From Acanthochlamys bracteata (taxonomy: Eukaryota; Streptophyta; Magnoliopsida; Pandanales; Velloziaceae): a stretch of 64,000 nucleotides of DNA. The stretch's first letter is position 1, and every line of letters begins with the position of its first letter. The translations under genes were made by a program, and so were the position numbers. A model generated the notes under the pieces. That model was given only the letters and a program-made list of their open reading frames with translations. It was not told the origin of the DNA and did not search any database. Below are positions 23,601-33,905 of the stretch, one piece after another. The stretch spans positions 1,550,001 to 1,614,000 of the forward strand of contig CM034133.1 of NCBI GenBank assembly GCA_019914995.1. The letters run 5' to 3'.

Positions 23601-25781
23601 AAGCTGCTGCTTTGACAAATTGGCAGGTTTTCGTCTCAGATCGTCATTGACCAGCCAATTGGTGTAATGTGTTATCCTGGAGTTGCAAGTGGACTATATG
23701 TTGCATCCTCTTCAGGTCCCATTTTGTAGCTTCCTTTTCATAAGTTTTACTCGTGGGGTTTTGATGCTATGTTCTAACTTAAGTTATGTCTGTTTGATTT
23801 GTGATTCTCCCATTGAGGCTAGGACTGTAACATTTTATGTACGTTATCAGGGAAACCAGCACTGAGCAAGGTTCATGTTCTCGAGAGAAATGTTGAACAA
23901 AACAGGACATTAGTGAAGGTACTTGACCTAGACAATGAGTTCTACTCTTCTATCCCTGTTACTTTTGGATCCCTGCTATGTGTTGGGTCTTTCTTTTCTT
24001 TTCTTTTTTTTTTTACTGCTTTGTGAATATGTAATTTTATCTAATTTCCTTAAGCTAGCGACTTGTCTTGCCTACATCACTTGTTAGAGTTGGAAGCATG
24101 TTATAAAATAAACCCTTTTTCCATAAAGGTAGATGCTTGAGATATTATCTTAATGCCGTCTCTGTTTTCAAATTTGATTGATAACTTTGGCAGTTGAGTT
24201 TAAATAATATCAGTTACTTCTCCATTTACTTGGGCTCGGATCATACTATTTGACAATTTCATCTAACGTGACTGTCTTTATCATGTTTTTTTGCTAGGTT
24301 AAGATTCATTCTGGGCGCCCACATCAAATTCGCATTCACCTTGCCTTTATTGGGCATCCACTTCTAGGTGAACTTAATCTCCTTAACATACGCATTTAAG
24401 TCATATTTGTTCCCTGGTTTAATACTTTACTGGTCATTGTATATAAAGATCATTTTGTGATAAGCTTTGTTTGTAAGCATTTTACTCTATTCTCAGCACA
24501 TTTACAATTATCAGGTTAATATCCTTATTGCGCTTTATTCTTTTGCATTTGTTCTTGTTATAGTAACTTAGGATATTGTCCTTCTAGGTCTAAGGCAGAC
24601 AGTGCCTTTGTTGAGATCCTTCTGCAATGCAGAAGTATTTGGAGGAAAGATATCCAAAGAAAATACAACATTTTTGAGATACTTTTTACATCTAGTTGGG
24701 AAGGTAGGATGAAATTTAGAATTCCCGGTAGGATTAATGGAGTCTTGTTATCGAAGGGGCATAGAATTTCAAGAGTTTGAAGGACCTTGAACTTGTTGAG
24801 GTTGAGCTGAGTGGAATGAATGGCATAGATAGGATGATGCAAACACTCCCTCCACTACATGCATGTAAACTTATTATATCTTGATCATGCAACTATTTAG
24901 GAAATGCAATAATCTGCTGAGCTCACTCTTTCTTTGTTTCATCCCTGCAAGTTTTTCCTTTATTTTTCTCTCTTTCTGATCTAGTCTAGTAAGGGGCTAT
25001 ACCTCACTAGGATGCCTTAAAACACAATCTTTGTTTGAAGTAACAACTATCCATTACTTTTGGAACAGGCGATCCCCTTTATGATATTGGTGGAAATCCA
25101 AAAATGGTGGAATCTGGATATGTTGATGAGACTTATGCTGAAGATGGGTAAGCCTATTGGTCACTAGATATACTATAGTATATACTGATTGTGTTGTATG
25201 AAGTGCCTATTCTATCATTTAATTGTCTTTACCACTTTAAAGAGTACCACAGTCCCAATGAATTAATGGCTTAACAAAATAATTCTGCTGGTACATTTTA
25301 TTTTCAATCAGATTTCTCTAATTAGATTCCATCAAATAAAGCTTCTTGAATACTACAAATTTCTTCATGTTCTTGTAGTGGGTACCAGAAACCAATTAGA
25401 CCTGTGCCTGGAGATTGTGGTTATCATTTACATGCACACCAAGTGGTCCTGCGCCATCCTTCCGCAAATAAGGTACTCTTAACAATTTTAGCTATTTATA
25501 TAGATGTAGGCTGATTTGTACTTCTATTCTTAGACAACTGAGAGTAAGGATTGATAAATGATCTTCATGAGTCTTTTGCAATTTGTCTGTCATTATTGTT
25601 TCCAGAAAGTAACTTGTATTTAAACTGCATTTCAAAATTGTTATATATAGATTTCTATTCGCTTCATCTTCTTAGATGACCGGCATCCTTGATATGATTT
25701 TGTCTGTAGATTGTTGAAATTACTGCACAGCTTCCATCCATTCTTCAGACTACCCAGGAACTGGGTCAAAGTTGCAGCTGA
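20695..25781 (+). CDS. RNA pseudouridine synthase 7 (RluA family)
   Basis: Thirteen exons join in phase to 390 residues: 20695-20882, 20985-21012, 21087-21133, 21456-21546, 21680-21860, 22441-22527, 23416-23507, 23640-23715, 23851-23918, 24298-24367, 25069-25147, 25379-25472 and 25710-25781. An S4-like part comes first (GWLQRIRNGQ, then IDGEVVTDPDTILR), followed by the RluA catalytic domain: VLYEDDDM, ALNKPSGLQVLPGG, HRLGRGTSG, ISKVYRAIVTG, QPIGVMCYPGVASGLYVAS, KIHSGRPHQIRIHLAFIGHP and DCGYHLHAHQ. RluA enzymes isomerise uridine to pseudouridine in structured RNA. The usual catalytic Asp of HRLD is Gly here (codon 21845-21847, residue 174). From memory, plant PUS7 proteins share this, so it looks like a subfamily trait rather than a mutation. 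The start could be 20695 or the Met at 20707. Confidence 0.92.
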
Positions 25782-26930
25782 AGAAAAAGCATCATCAGAA
25801 ACTCAGGCAGCTTAAAGTTGGCATTTCATTCAACATTTGGAAACGTAGTCCGAGGTCATGTTTCACAACTTCAATCAATGTTTTGATAGGACAACCATGT
25901 TACCGGTAAGAATTAAAGGTCTTAATTTTCACAGTGACATTAATGAAATGAAATTATAGAAACCATTATAGGTAAGACCCAGAATACTGTATTGTTTTCT
26001 TTTTTTTTTTGAAACTCTTCTCCTAGGTTTGATAATCCATAATTTGTAAAATTAAGTTCGTTAAGGTGTATTTATACTCCTTGTTAAAGTGAAATTGTCA
26101 AAAAAACTAACCTTTGCAGTAGGATTTTTTACTTTGTCATGATGTACGCTTCATTAACCCAGCAACAACTCATCTTGTTGTTTATTTTCGCCAGGTACTA
26201 TGACACGATTTCTGTGATGATGATGATGATGTGAATTATCACAATTTTTTGAGTGAAAAGTCTCAACATCATTCAACTGCTGCTGTTGCTCGCATACCCT
26301 CCTATGAGCGTTCAGGATAGATGCACCAGATCCAAATCATAACGGTACCAATTCAGATCTTGATTAGTTACATGCTGATAGGAACATATATCTTCACTTC
26401 TTTAACCTACCAAATGCCACTCTACCAAGCATCAGACAGAACCCAATGTAACGGGCCTCCCTCCCAGTCTTATAGTGCAAACAAAGCAATCCGTATCCCG
26501 CACAAGTCTTGTTTTGCTCTCTGTTCAGAAAGACACTGAACTTGAACACCAAAACTGCACCACAATATAGGCTCGCATCCACGCTTCTTCCCATGAACTT
26601 GAGTCAAGCATCCTTTCCGTAGCTACGCTCAGCCAAGCAAAACGGTTCTATAAAATGGAGTAATTACTCGACAATTCAGACAAAATTAAGTACCCACGTT
26701 ACCTGCAAACAGCAATTTCTCTGTATCCATGTCGTTCTCGTTCTACTGCTCTGCTTCACGGGTGCTTGGCAATCATGTTCGCGAAGTAGATGAATAATTG
26801 TTAAAAATAAATTCGAGCAGACGAATATTAGCAGCACTCAAACGGCTCATTGGGGCACCGAGTGCAGACAAACCTTTCGATTCAGTGATTTGGTGTGTGC
26901 TATAATCAGGTCGGCCTACTCCTATAGGAT
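25782..26930. other. 3' UTR and intergenic sequence
   Basis: This is non-coding sequence after the pseudouridine synthase stop codon. It includes a small ATG/GAT run near 26217-26232. The open frames near 26321-26594 lie on both strands and have no recognisable content. Confidence 0.5.
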
Positions 26931-27150
26931 GCGTTTGTTTTTTCTTTTTCTCAACGAAATTTTTTAATTTTTAATTATATATTTTTAAATATATATTTTA
27001 TAAATATTTAAAAAAATTATTAAAAAATTAAAAAATATAAAAAAAATTATATAATAAAATTTTTTTATTATATATTTTTATTATTTTTGAAAATAAAAAA
27101 ATAAAAGTATTTTTTATTTTAAAAAAATTCTATTTTATAAGTCATAACGT
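26931..27150 (+). mobile_element. AT-rich dispersed element (GCGTTTG family), copy 2
   Basis: It begins ATGCGTTTG and ends TTTTATTTTAAAAAAATTCT followed by ATTTTATAAG. Its right half closely matches the reverse complement of 49285-49420 over about 90 bp, including the run ATTATTTTTGAAAATAAAAA. It is non-coding, and the ends are approximate. It lies roughly 700 bp upstream of the lectin receptor kinase start. Confidence 0.5.
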
Positions 27151-27819
27151 CCCGCAAGCCAGCTGTGCCAATCCACTAAAGTCTGGGTATAGCGACAGCA
27201 GTATCAGCAGCAGCGAGAACAGCTCTACACAAACACTACTGTAGCAACAATATTAATGCTTCCGGCATCGTGGATATGCTTGCGAACTACCATTCGTCAC
27301 ATGCAGGCAAGGGGATACTTGGTACTTTTCTCTCGATAGGAATAGTCAAGCTCTCTACTCCTCCATGTGAGCTCAACCTAAACAAAGAATCAAAAAGCCT
27401 TTTTTATTCTTCTTCTCTGTTCTACTACACATACACTTTATTTTTCAAGACCCGCTATGCCTTCCTTCTGGCTGACTGACTTTAGAATTGACAAAACACT
27501 TACTTCAAGGCAGAAGTTGATAATATTAGGATTTTTACTTTTGTGTTCGTGTTCATCTACTACGGCTGCAATGAGATGAGATTACCGTTGGAGAGTGGGA
27601 CACGCGCCAAAATGTCCCTGTCAGTTTCTCTTCTTCTTAGTTGTTACCTTTGGATTCCTACACTAGACTATTATTCTTCTCATCCACTTCGTCTACCTTT
27701 TATCCCAAGTATACTTTCCTCTTCTGCTCCTCTTCAATCTTTTTCTTCTTCTTTCTGCTACAGAAGAGTTTCTTTAATCTGGTGGTGCTGATGAACGGGG
27801 GAAACCGAAGCCGCTGATA
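27151..27819. other. Upstream region of the lectin receptor kinase
   Basis: This is non-coding sequence that becomes C/T-rich close to the start codon (TCTTCTTCT-type stretches at about 27670-27770), as is common in plant 5' UTRs. No clear TATA box could be fixed. Confidence 0.4.
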
Positions 27820-29997
27820 ATGCAGAACTGTTCTTGGAATTTCTTCTTGTTTGCAGCAGTTATTGCTCTTAGTTTGATTGTAGATGAGAGTGGAGCTATC
27901 AAATTTGATTTTGGAACGCTGACACTAGGAAGCTTGAAGCTTCTTGGCGACGCACATTTGAAGAACGGTAGTATCAGATTAACCCGTGACTTGCCGGTGC
28001 CGAATTCTGGCGCAGGCCGTGCCTTGTTTGCTGATCCTGTGCTGCTTCGCCACCCTGCCACCCGTTCACCAATCCCTTTCTCAACTTTCTTTTCTTTCTC
28101 TATCTCTAATCTCAATCCTGGCTCGATTGGTGGTGGTCTCGCCTTCCTTTTAACTTCTGATAATCGTGCGATCGGCGATGCCGGCGGGTTTCTGGGTCTT
28201 ATCAATGCCTCTGCTTCCGCTGATGGATCGCCTCTGCCGACGGTTATTGCGATTGAGTTTGACACGTTGATGGATGTTGAGTTTGAAGACATAAACGGTA
28301 ACCATGTCGGAGTGGACATTGGAAACATGGTGTCTGCAAAGGTCGCCGACCTCGACACCTCCGGCATTGACTTGAAAAGCGGTGAAATAATTCATGCTTG
28401 GGTTGATTACGGTGATGGCCAGTTCAACGTGTTCGTCTCCTACTCGACTGAGCGCCCTGCAATACCGGTGTTATCGTACTCCATTGATCTCGGTCGGTTT
28501 GTTGACGATGTAATGTATGTAGGCTTCTCTGGTTCAACTCAAGGCAGTACAGAAATCCACAGCATTGAGTGGTGGAGCTTCTCTTCTACTTTGTTCTCGT
28601 CTCCGCCGCCTCCGGTCATTTCTAAGCCTCCGGCAATGTCACCTCCGTCGTCTTCAATCGCCCCATCAATTTCTATCTCGGTGACAGCACAGAACCCCCT
28701 GAATGGTAGCATTAGTCCCAGTTCACCGTCTTCTTCTTGCCAAAACAACAGTCTCTGCAGACAAGGTCCAGCTGCCGTCGCCGGAGTAGCGACAGCCGGA
28801 GCATTTTTCATCGTAGCCTGTGCTGGTGTAAGTATCTGGGCATTCTCTTATAAAAGAACAAGAAAAGAAACCAGAAAATGGCACAATTCTACTGCGGTAG
28901 AGATCGTGAACAGCCCAAGGGAGTTCAGTTATCGGGAGCTGAGCGCTGCTACAAGGGGGTTTGATCCGTCGAGGATAATTGGCCACGGAGCGTTCGGAAC
29001 TGTGTACAAAGGAATCAACCCCGTCACCGGCGCGATGATCGCGGTCAAGAGATGTCTTCAAAGCAACAACAGCACACAGGCGAGGGAAGAATTCCTTTCA
29101 GAGCTTTCAATCATTGCAAGTCTCCGGCACCGCAACCTTGTAAGACTGCAAGGCTGGTGCTGTCACGAGAAGGGAGAACTCCTTCTCGTCTACGATTTCA
29201 TGATCAACGGTAGTCTTGACAAAGCATTGTTCGATCCAAGAAGCCCGCCACTTGCCTGGCGCCATCGGAAAGAAATCCTTGCAGGCGTTGCTTCAGCTCT
29301 AGCTTATCTTCACCGGGAATGCGACCGGCAAGTGATTCACAGAGACGTGAAATCTAGCAATGTAATGCTTGACGAAGGATATCATGCGCGGCTTGGTGAT
29401 TTTGGTTTAGCTCGACAAGTAGATCATGATAAATCGCCGGGCGCAACCGTGACAGCGGGCACAATGGGTTATCTCGCACCGGAATACCTACTAACTGGCC
29501 GTGCTACTGAGAAGACTGATGCATTCAGCTTCGGCGCGCTCGCACTTGAAGTTGCTTCTGGGCGAAGACCTATAGCTACTACATGCGATGGCAACGAATT
29601 CGCTAATACGGCCGTTGGTCGGAAATTCAACAATCTAGTAGATTGGGTATGGATTCTTCACGGTGAAGGGAGATTACTCGAAGCTGCGGATGGAAAACTT
29701 TGCGGTGAGTTCGATGAAGGAGAGATGCGGGGAGTGTTACTGGTAGGGCTTGCATGTTCAAGTCCAGACCCGGTAATGCGGCCTGGAATGAGAACGGTAG
29801 TACAAATACTCGCTGGCGAAGCAGAGCCGCCGGTAGTGCCGGCGGCAAGACCGTCAATGAGTTTCAGCACTAATCATCAGCTACTGCTCAGCTTGCAAGA
29901 CAGTGTTTCTGATCTCAATGCTTTGGAACTGAACCTGTCGACGTCATTTTCGTCTTCGTCATCGCTGATAAGCGCACTCAGACGCGGCGATGGTTGA
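27820..29997 (+). CDS. L-type lectin-domain receptor kinase, clade VIII
   Basis: This is an intronless 725-residue receptor kinase, normal length for the family. Residues 1-26 form a signal peptide. The legume-lectin domain spans about 27-258, with AIEFDTLMDVEFEDINGNHV and VGVD in the positions of the family's beta-sandwich core. A Ser/Pro-rich stalk follows (260-310), then a membrane segment at about 318-343 with a basic stop-transfer stretch. The kinase domain is about 382-665: glycine loop GHGAFGTVYKG (388-398), Lys410 in AVKR, catalytic HRDVKSSN (507-514), DFG (527-529) and APE (553-555). All catalytic residues are present, so it should be active. TDAFSFGALALEVASGRRPI resembles the clade VIII version of subdomain IX, with Ala where Val is common. 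The predicted role is plasma-membrane perception of an unknown ligand. Minus-strand open frames here are shadows. Confidence 0.95.
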   Translation: MQNCSWNFFLFAAVIALSLIVDESGAIKFDFGTLTLGSLKLLGDAHLKNGSIRLTRDLPVPNSGAGRALFADPVLLRHPATRSPIPFSTFFSFSISNLNPGSIGGGLAFLLTSDNRAIGDAGGFLGLINASASADGSPLPTVIAIEFDTLMDVEFEDINGNHVGVDIGNMVSAKVADLDTSGIDLKSGEIIHAWVDYGDGQFNVFVSYSTERPAIPVLSYSIDLGRFVDDVMYVGFSGSTQGSTEIHSIEWWSFSSTLFSSPPPPVISKPPAMSPPSSSIAPSISISVTAQNPLNGSISPSSPSSSCQNNSLCRQGPAAVAGVATAGAFFIVACAGVSIWAFSYKRTRKETRKWHNSTAVEIVNSPREFSYRELSAATRGFDPSRIIGHGAFGTVYKGINPVTGAMIAVKRCLQSNNSTQAREEFLSELSIIASLRHRNLVRLQGWCCHEKGELLLVYDFMINGSLDKALFDPRSPPLAWRHRKEILAGVASALAYLHRECDRQVIHRDVKSSNVMLDEGYHARLGDFGLARQVDHDKSPGATVTAGTMGYLAPEYLLTGRATEKTDAFSFGALALEVASGRRPIATTCDGNEFANTAVGRKFNNLVDWVWILHGEGRLLEAADGKLCGEFDEGEMRGVLLVGLACSSPDPVMRPGMRTVVQILAGEAEPPVVPAARPSMSFSTNHQLLLSLQDSVSDLNALELNLSTSFSSSSSLISALRRGDG

Positions 29998-31223
29998 CTT
30001 TTTCCGGCCATCTATAGATTAATTTGCATACAATAATATCTAAGTAATATAAATTATGTTTATATGAATTTATACCAGAATTCTTTTTAGTTTATTTTTT
30101 GGGAGATTAAAGACCAATGTTTTGTTTCAGTTTGATTCTTTTAGTTATCTTGTATCTACATAAGAAAACATCAGCTTAATGTAGCGCTTGCCATATATAT
30201 ATTATATATTAGATGGCTTTGTGTATAAGCTTGTAGGCTATTGTTGGTATGTTTTCATGAATCAAGCTTTTAATTGGGTGTTGATTTATTCATAAATGGA
30301 TTAACTTTTGATCTGGAGTTGGTAAGTGGAGCACTATAAAGGAGAACAACTGTTGCTTGATTTAACAAATAATGAAAAAAAAAGATGAATAAAGCCAATC
30401 AAGTAGCTTCTTTCTTTAGCTTTCTAATGAATTTACACACTTTTTAAAGAGAGAGATGGTATATAGACACACTGAGCAATTGTTGATTCATTTAGGCTTA
30501 GTAGTGTTATTCTTACACTTCCTAAAATTAAAATAAGTAATCCAGCTGAAGATTCTTCTTAACCAGTCTTAAATAAGTCCACTTCACTAGCTAATGAAAG
30601 AACTAATATAAAGACATTGTCAAAACGAATTTTCGTACGATTTCCTTCAATTTAAGGCTTTAAGCAGTTATTATTTTACAAACTATTCTTATGTAACGAT
30701 AATAATCCTTCTCAAACAAATTTAACCAGTTTGGTCCATAAATAAATATAGAAAGCTGGTATTGGTAGGTTGAGATTAATCTCAATTATAAGACAAATAA
30801 AACCTACTTAACTACAATTTACCTGTTTTAAATGATAAACTAAACAGAAGCAGAACCTGTTAATCTCCATTCCAAATTTCTAGCTACCGCGCCTTTAGGA
30901 CAATGACCTCAACTCTCTCCCCCTCTTCTTCCGGAGAAAAAACTCCCTCAATTCTCCAAAAGTAAAAATTGTTTGTTTCTTCATTCTTATCTAAAACCGA
31001 ACACGTTCTTGTTCATCTTCTTCATTTACTGCAATTAATCCTTCTGATTTGCATTGATGTTGCTATCATTATAGGTTTCCATAAAATTTAGTTTCTGAGA
31101 ATACAATTTAATTGGAATTTTATGATCAAGATTGGTTTTGAAGCATTTCTGATTCTGAGCCAGGATTGACAATTGAGTGAAAAAAGCAAGAGTGGTCCTC
31201 GAGGCATTCTGTAGGATTGAAAG
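29998..31223. other. Intergenic region between two kinase genes
   Basis: This is AT-rich sequence with no gene found. The left part holds the 3' UTR of the lectin receptor kinase; the right part from about 30890, with CTCTCTCCCCCTCTTCTTCC, is likely the promoter and 5' leader of the PBL kinase. Confidence 0.5.
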
Positions 31224-33316
31224 ATGAGTTGCTTCACTTGCTTCTCGGCAGAGGAGAAGCGGACTCCGAAGAGGTTTGATGGAAGAAGAGGACCGGCACC
31301 GAGTAGGTCGTCTTCTGCAACCTCTATCAGGGACGTTGACGAATGGCATAGGAAACACGGTAGCTAAACCTTTTTCTTATTTTTAACCTCTTGCTAATAT
31401 TGCCAATACAGTTTTCCTAATCATGCACAGCAGCTTCCAAACTGATTATGAAGAAAAAGCCTGTAGTAAGGCGTAGGTGAAAGCAAATGCTTTGGTTTAT
31501 AATCATAGCTTATTTTGCCAATTTATTATGGTATAATCCGCTCGAAACTATAACATGAAGTTTTTTGCAAACGTTTTGGTAAAAAACGTTCTTGCCTTTT
31601 GGCTAACTTAGACTGTAAAATTGGCTCGTCAGCAGAGGCTCCTCGTACAGGAAGCTTCCACAAGAACAGTGAGATCCCAAATCAGAGATGCCTAACAGAG
31701 ACAACACAGCCAAAGAAAGATAGCGGTAAAGGAAATATTGCAGCAGAAACTTTCACCTTTCGTGAGCTCGCTGCAGCAACCAAGAACTTCCGCCCGGAAT
31801 GCCTGATTGGAGAAGGGGGGTTTGGAAGAGTTTACAAGGGTAAACTAGAGAAGACAAACCAGGTGTATTGAAAGTTTACCTTCTCTCTAATCTTTCTTGA
31901 TTGCTTTTCCTATGTTTTCTTCTATGCTCAAACACTTCCGTCACTTGTCTATGCATGGTTCAGCTCGTAGCTGTTAAACAACTAGATAGAAATGGTTTGC
32001 AAGGCAACAAAGAGTTCCTTGTTGAGGTTTTGATGCTTAGCCTTCTTCACCATGAGAATCTCGTCAATCTCATTGGCTACTGTGCAGATGGTGAACAGAG
32101 ACTGCTGGTCTATGAGTATTTGGCTTTAGGCTCGTTAGAAGATCACCTTATCGGTATGCATACCACTCCCGGCTTTACTAAGTTGATCAACACTTTTGCC
32201 TAAGAAAGACTCTGGCCAGCCAAGATATATTGCACTATTATTGTTTTGATCTTGATAACCTGTTTGAGATGCATTAATCCTTGAATATGTTAAGGTTCAT
32301 AATCTTTGATGAACTCTTTACTAACTTCGCTTTTGCACTTGAATGCAGAAGTTTCTCCTGATGATCAGGGACCACTGAGCTGGTATAATAGAATGAAAAT
32401 AGCACACGGTGCCGCTAAAGGACTCGAATACTTGCACGATAAGGCCAAACCACCAGTGATCTACCGTGATCTCAAGTCGTCAAACATTTTGCTCGACGAG
32501 GATTACAATCCCAAGCTGTCTGACTTTGGACTTGCAAAGCTGGGGACAGTGGGAGGAGATAATATGCACGTCTCCTCAAGGGTGATGGGAACTTATGGAT
32601 ACTGTGCACCAGAGTATGCTAGAACTGGTCAACTGACGGTGAAATCAGATGTTTATAGTTTTGGAGTTGTTATGCTGGAGTTGATTACTGGAAAAAGAGC
32701 AATCGACACAGGCAGGGCAACGCACGAGCAGAACCTCGTCAATTGGGTATGATTTTATAAAAAAACTTGCTTGCAAAATTCGATACTTTTCTATGCTCGA
32801 CTATCTCAAGTCTAACTAGAGTTCCATGATACGTTAGCAATCCTAGGAGCACACCGATTAGTAGCTGCCTCTTTTCTTATCTTTTTTTTAAAGGTCTAAG
32901 TTTACGATTTAACAAAATCGTAGCCTGACACTAATGTGCTATTAATTTTCTTACAGGCAGAACCAATGTTCAAGAACCAAAACAGGTATGTAGAGCTGGT
33001 GGATCCCCTACTTCAAGGACGTTACCCTGCAAAAGGATTCAACCAAGCAGTAGCAGTGGCAGCAATGTGCCTTCAAGAGGAACCTGCTCTCCGTCCGATG
33101 ATGGCAGACGTTGTTGTGGCATTAAGTTTCCTCGCAAGAGCACCACAAGAATTTGACACAACTTCTCGCCTTAACTCCGAGTCAAGATCACTTGGAGAGA
33201 GTGTTGGGAGTGAGAGAAATGATGAAGAGAAAGATGCAGAGCGTCAGCGTGCTGTAGCTGAGGCCATTGAATGGGGTTGCAACCCCAGAAACAGTGAGTC
33301 TGATGTTAAGAAATGA
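31224..33316 (+). CDS. Receptor-like cytoplasmic kinase, PBL25/26-like (RLCK VII)
   Basis: Five exons join in phase to 444 residues: 31224-31359, 31612-31862, 31964-32153, 32349-32746 and 32957-33316. The N-terminus MSCFTCF has Cys3 and Cys6, likely S-acylation sites for membrane attachment, and lacks Gly2 for myristoylation. The kinase domain shows [15 protein letters not shown], the glycine loop [28 protein letters not shown] with the catalytic Lys, [22 protein letters not shown], and the activation-loop block [20 protein letters not shown] typical of PBS1-like kinases. The C-terminal tail (from about 390) is Ser/Glu-rich and low complexity. RLCK VII kinases relay signals from surface receptors. 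Clade assignment to PBL25/26 rests on the Cys-rich N-terminus and the [12 protein letters not shown]-type block, from memory. The lectin receptor kinase lies 1.2 kb upstream on the same strand, but no functional link is shown. Confidence 0.94.
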
Positions 33317-33527
33317 AGCTGTTATACAGTGATGTAAAACATATACAAGATTAACACCTCAATATGTGCTATGTTCTTATAGTTATTGCCTAGATGGTGC
33401 AAAAAGTGTAATTATACTTTTAGATAGAAGCTACAGTAATAACTTTCGTTCTTCTGATTCTTTTATCTAAATTGAGCTGTGTAATGTTTTTTCTTCTTTT
33501 TCTTCCGACTGGTTTTCTTATGTACTT
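33317..33527. other. 3' UTR of the PBL kinase
   Basis: This is T-rich non-coding sequence following the stop codon at 33314-33316, with no other feature seen. Confidence 0.5.
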
Positions 33528-33738
33528 AGGGAATATTTAGAAGTGCTCAGACTAAAACAACTTCTTAGAAAAAAAAATTATTTAAAATTTGCCAAAAAAC
33601 AAGATTTTTTATTTTAAAATCTATATTAAATAAATTTTATAACGTACAATTTATTTATATTTTTAAAATTTTAAAAATAAAATACTATAACAAATTTATT
33701 AAAAAGTAATTAAATAAGTATCACTAAATACCGTCAAC
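33528..33738. mobile_element. AT-rich MITE-like element with imperfect terminal repeats
   Basis: The left end is AGGGAATATTTAGAAGTGC. The right end, TATCACTAAATACCGTC, reverse-complements to GACGGTATTTAGTGATA. The shared TATTTAG core and similar spacing suggest terminal inverted repeats around about 170 bp of AT-rich DNA. No target duplication is clear. Confidence 0.4.
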
Positions 33739-33744
33739 AACATT

Positions 33745-33905
33745 TTTGCTATGTTTGATTCTCCCATAATTTCCGATATGATAATTAATGTATATTTTAA
33801 TTATATAAAAATGAGTTTTGTGAAAATAATTTCATAAAAATAAAATTTCATAAAAAATAGAGTTAGATAAAAGCAGAATTTGAAGTGATAATTAGAACAT
33901 GTAAA
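33745..33905. mobile_element. Short MITE-like element related to that at 16905
   Basis: The left end is GCTATGTTTGATTCTCCC. The right end GAAGTGATAATTAGAACATG resembles GAAATGATAATTCAAACATG at the right end of the 16905 element. The interior is AT-rich and non-coding. Confidence 0.4.

Noticed and set aside
28150-29061. Minus-strand open frames of 81-112 codons over the lectin receptor kinase
   Set aside because: They lie wholly antisense to a clear 725-codon gene and have no family content; they are shadows of its codon pattern.
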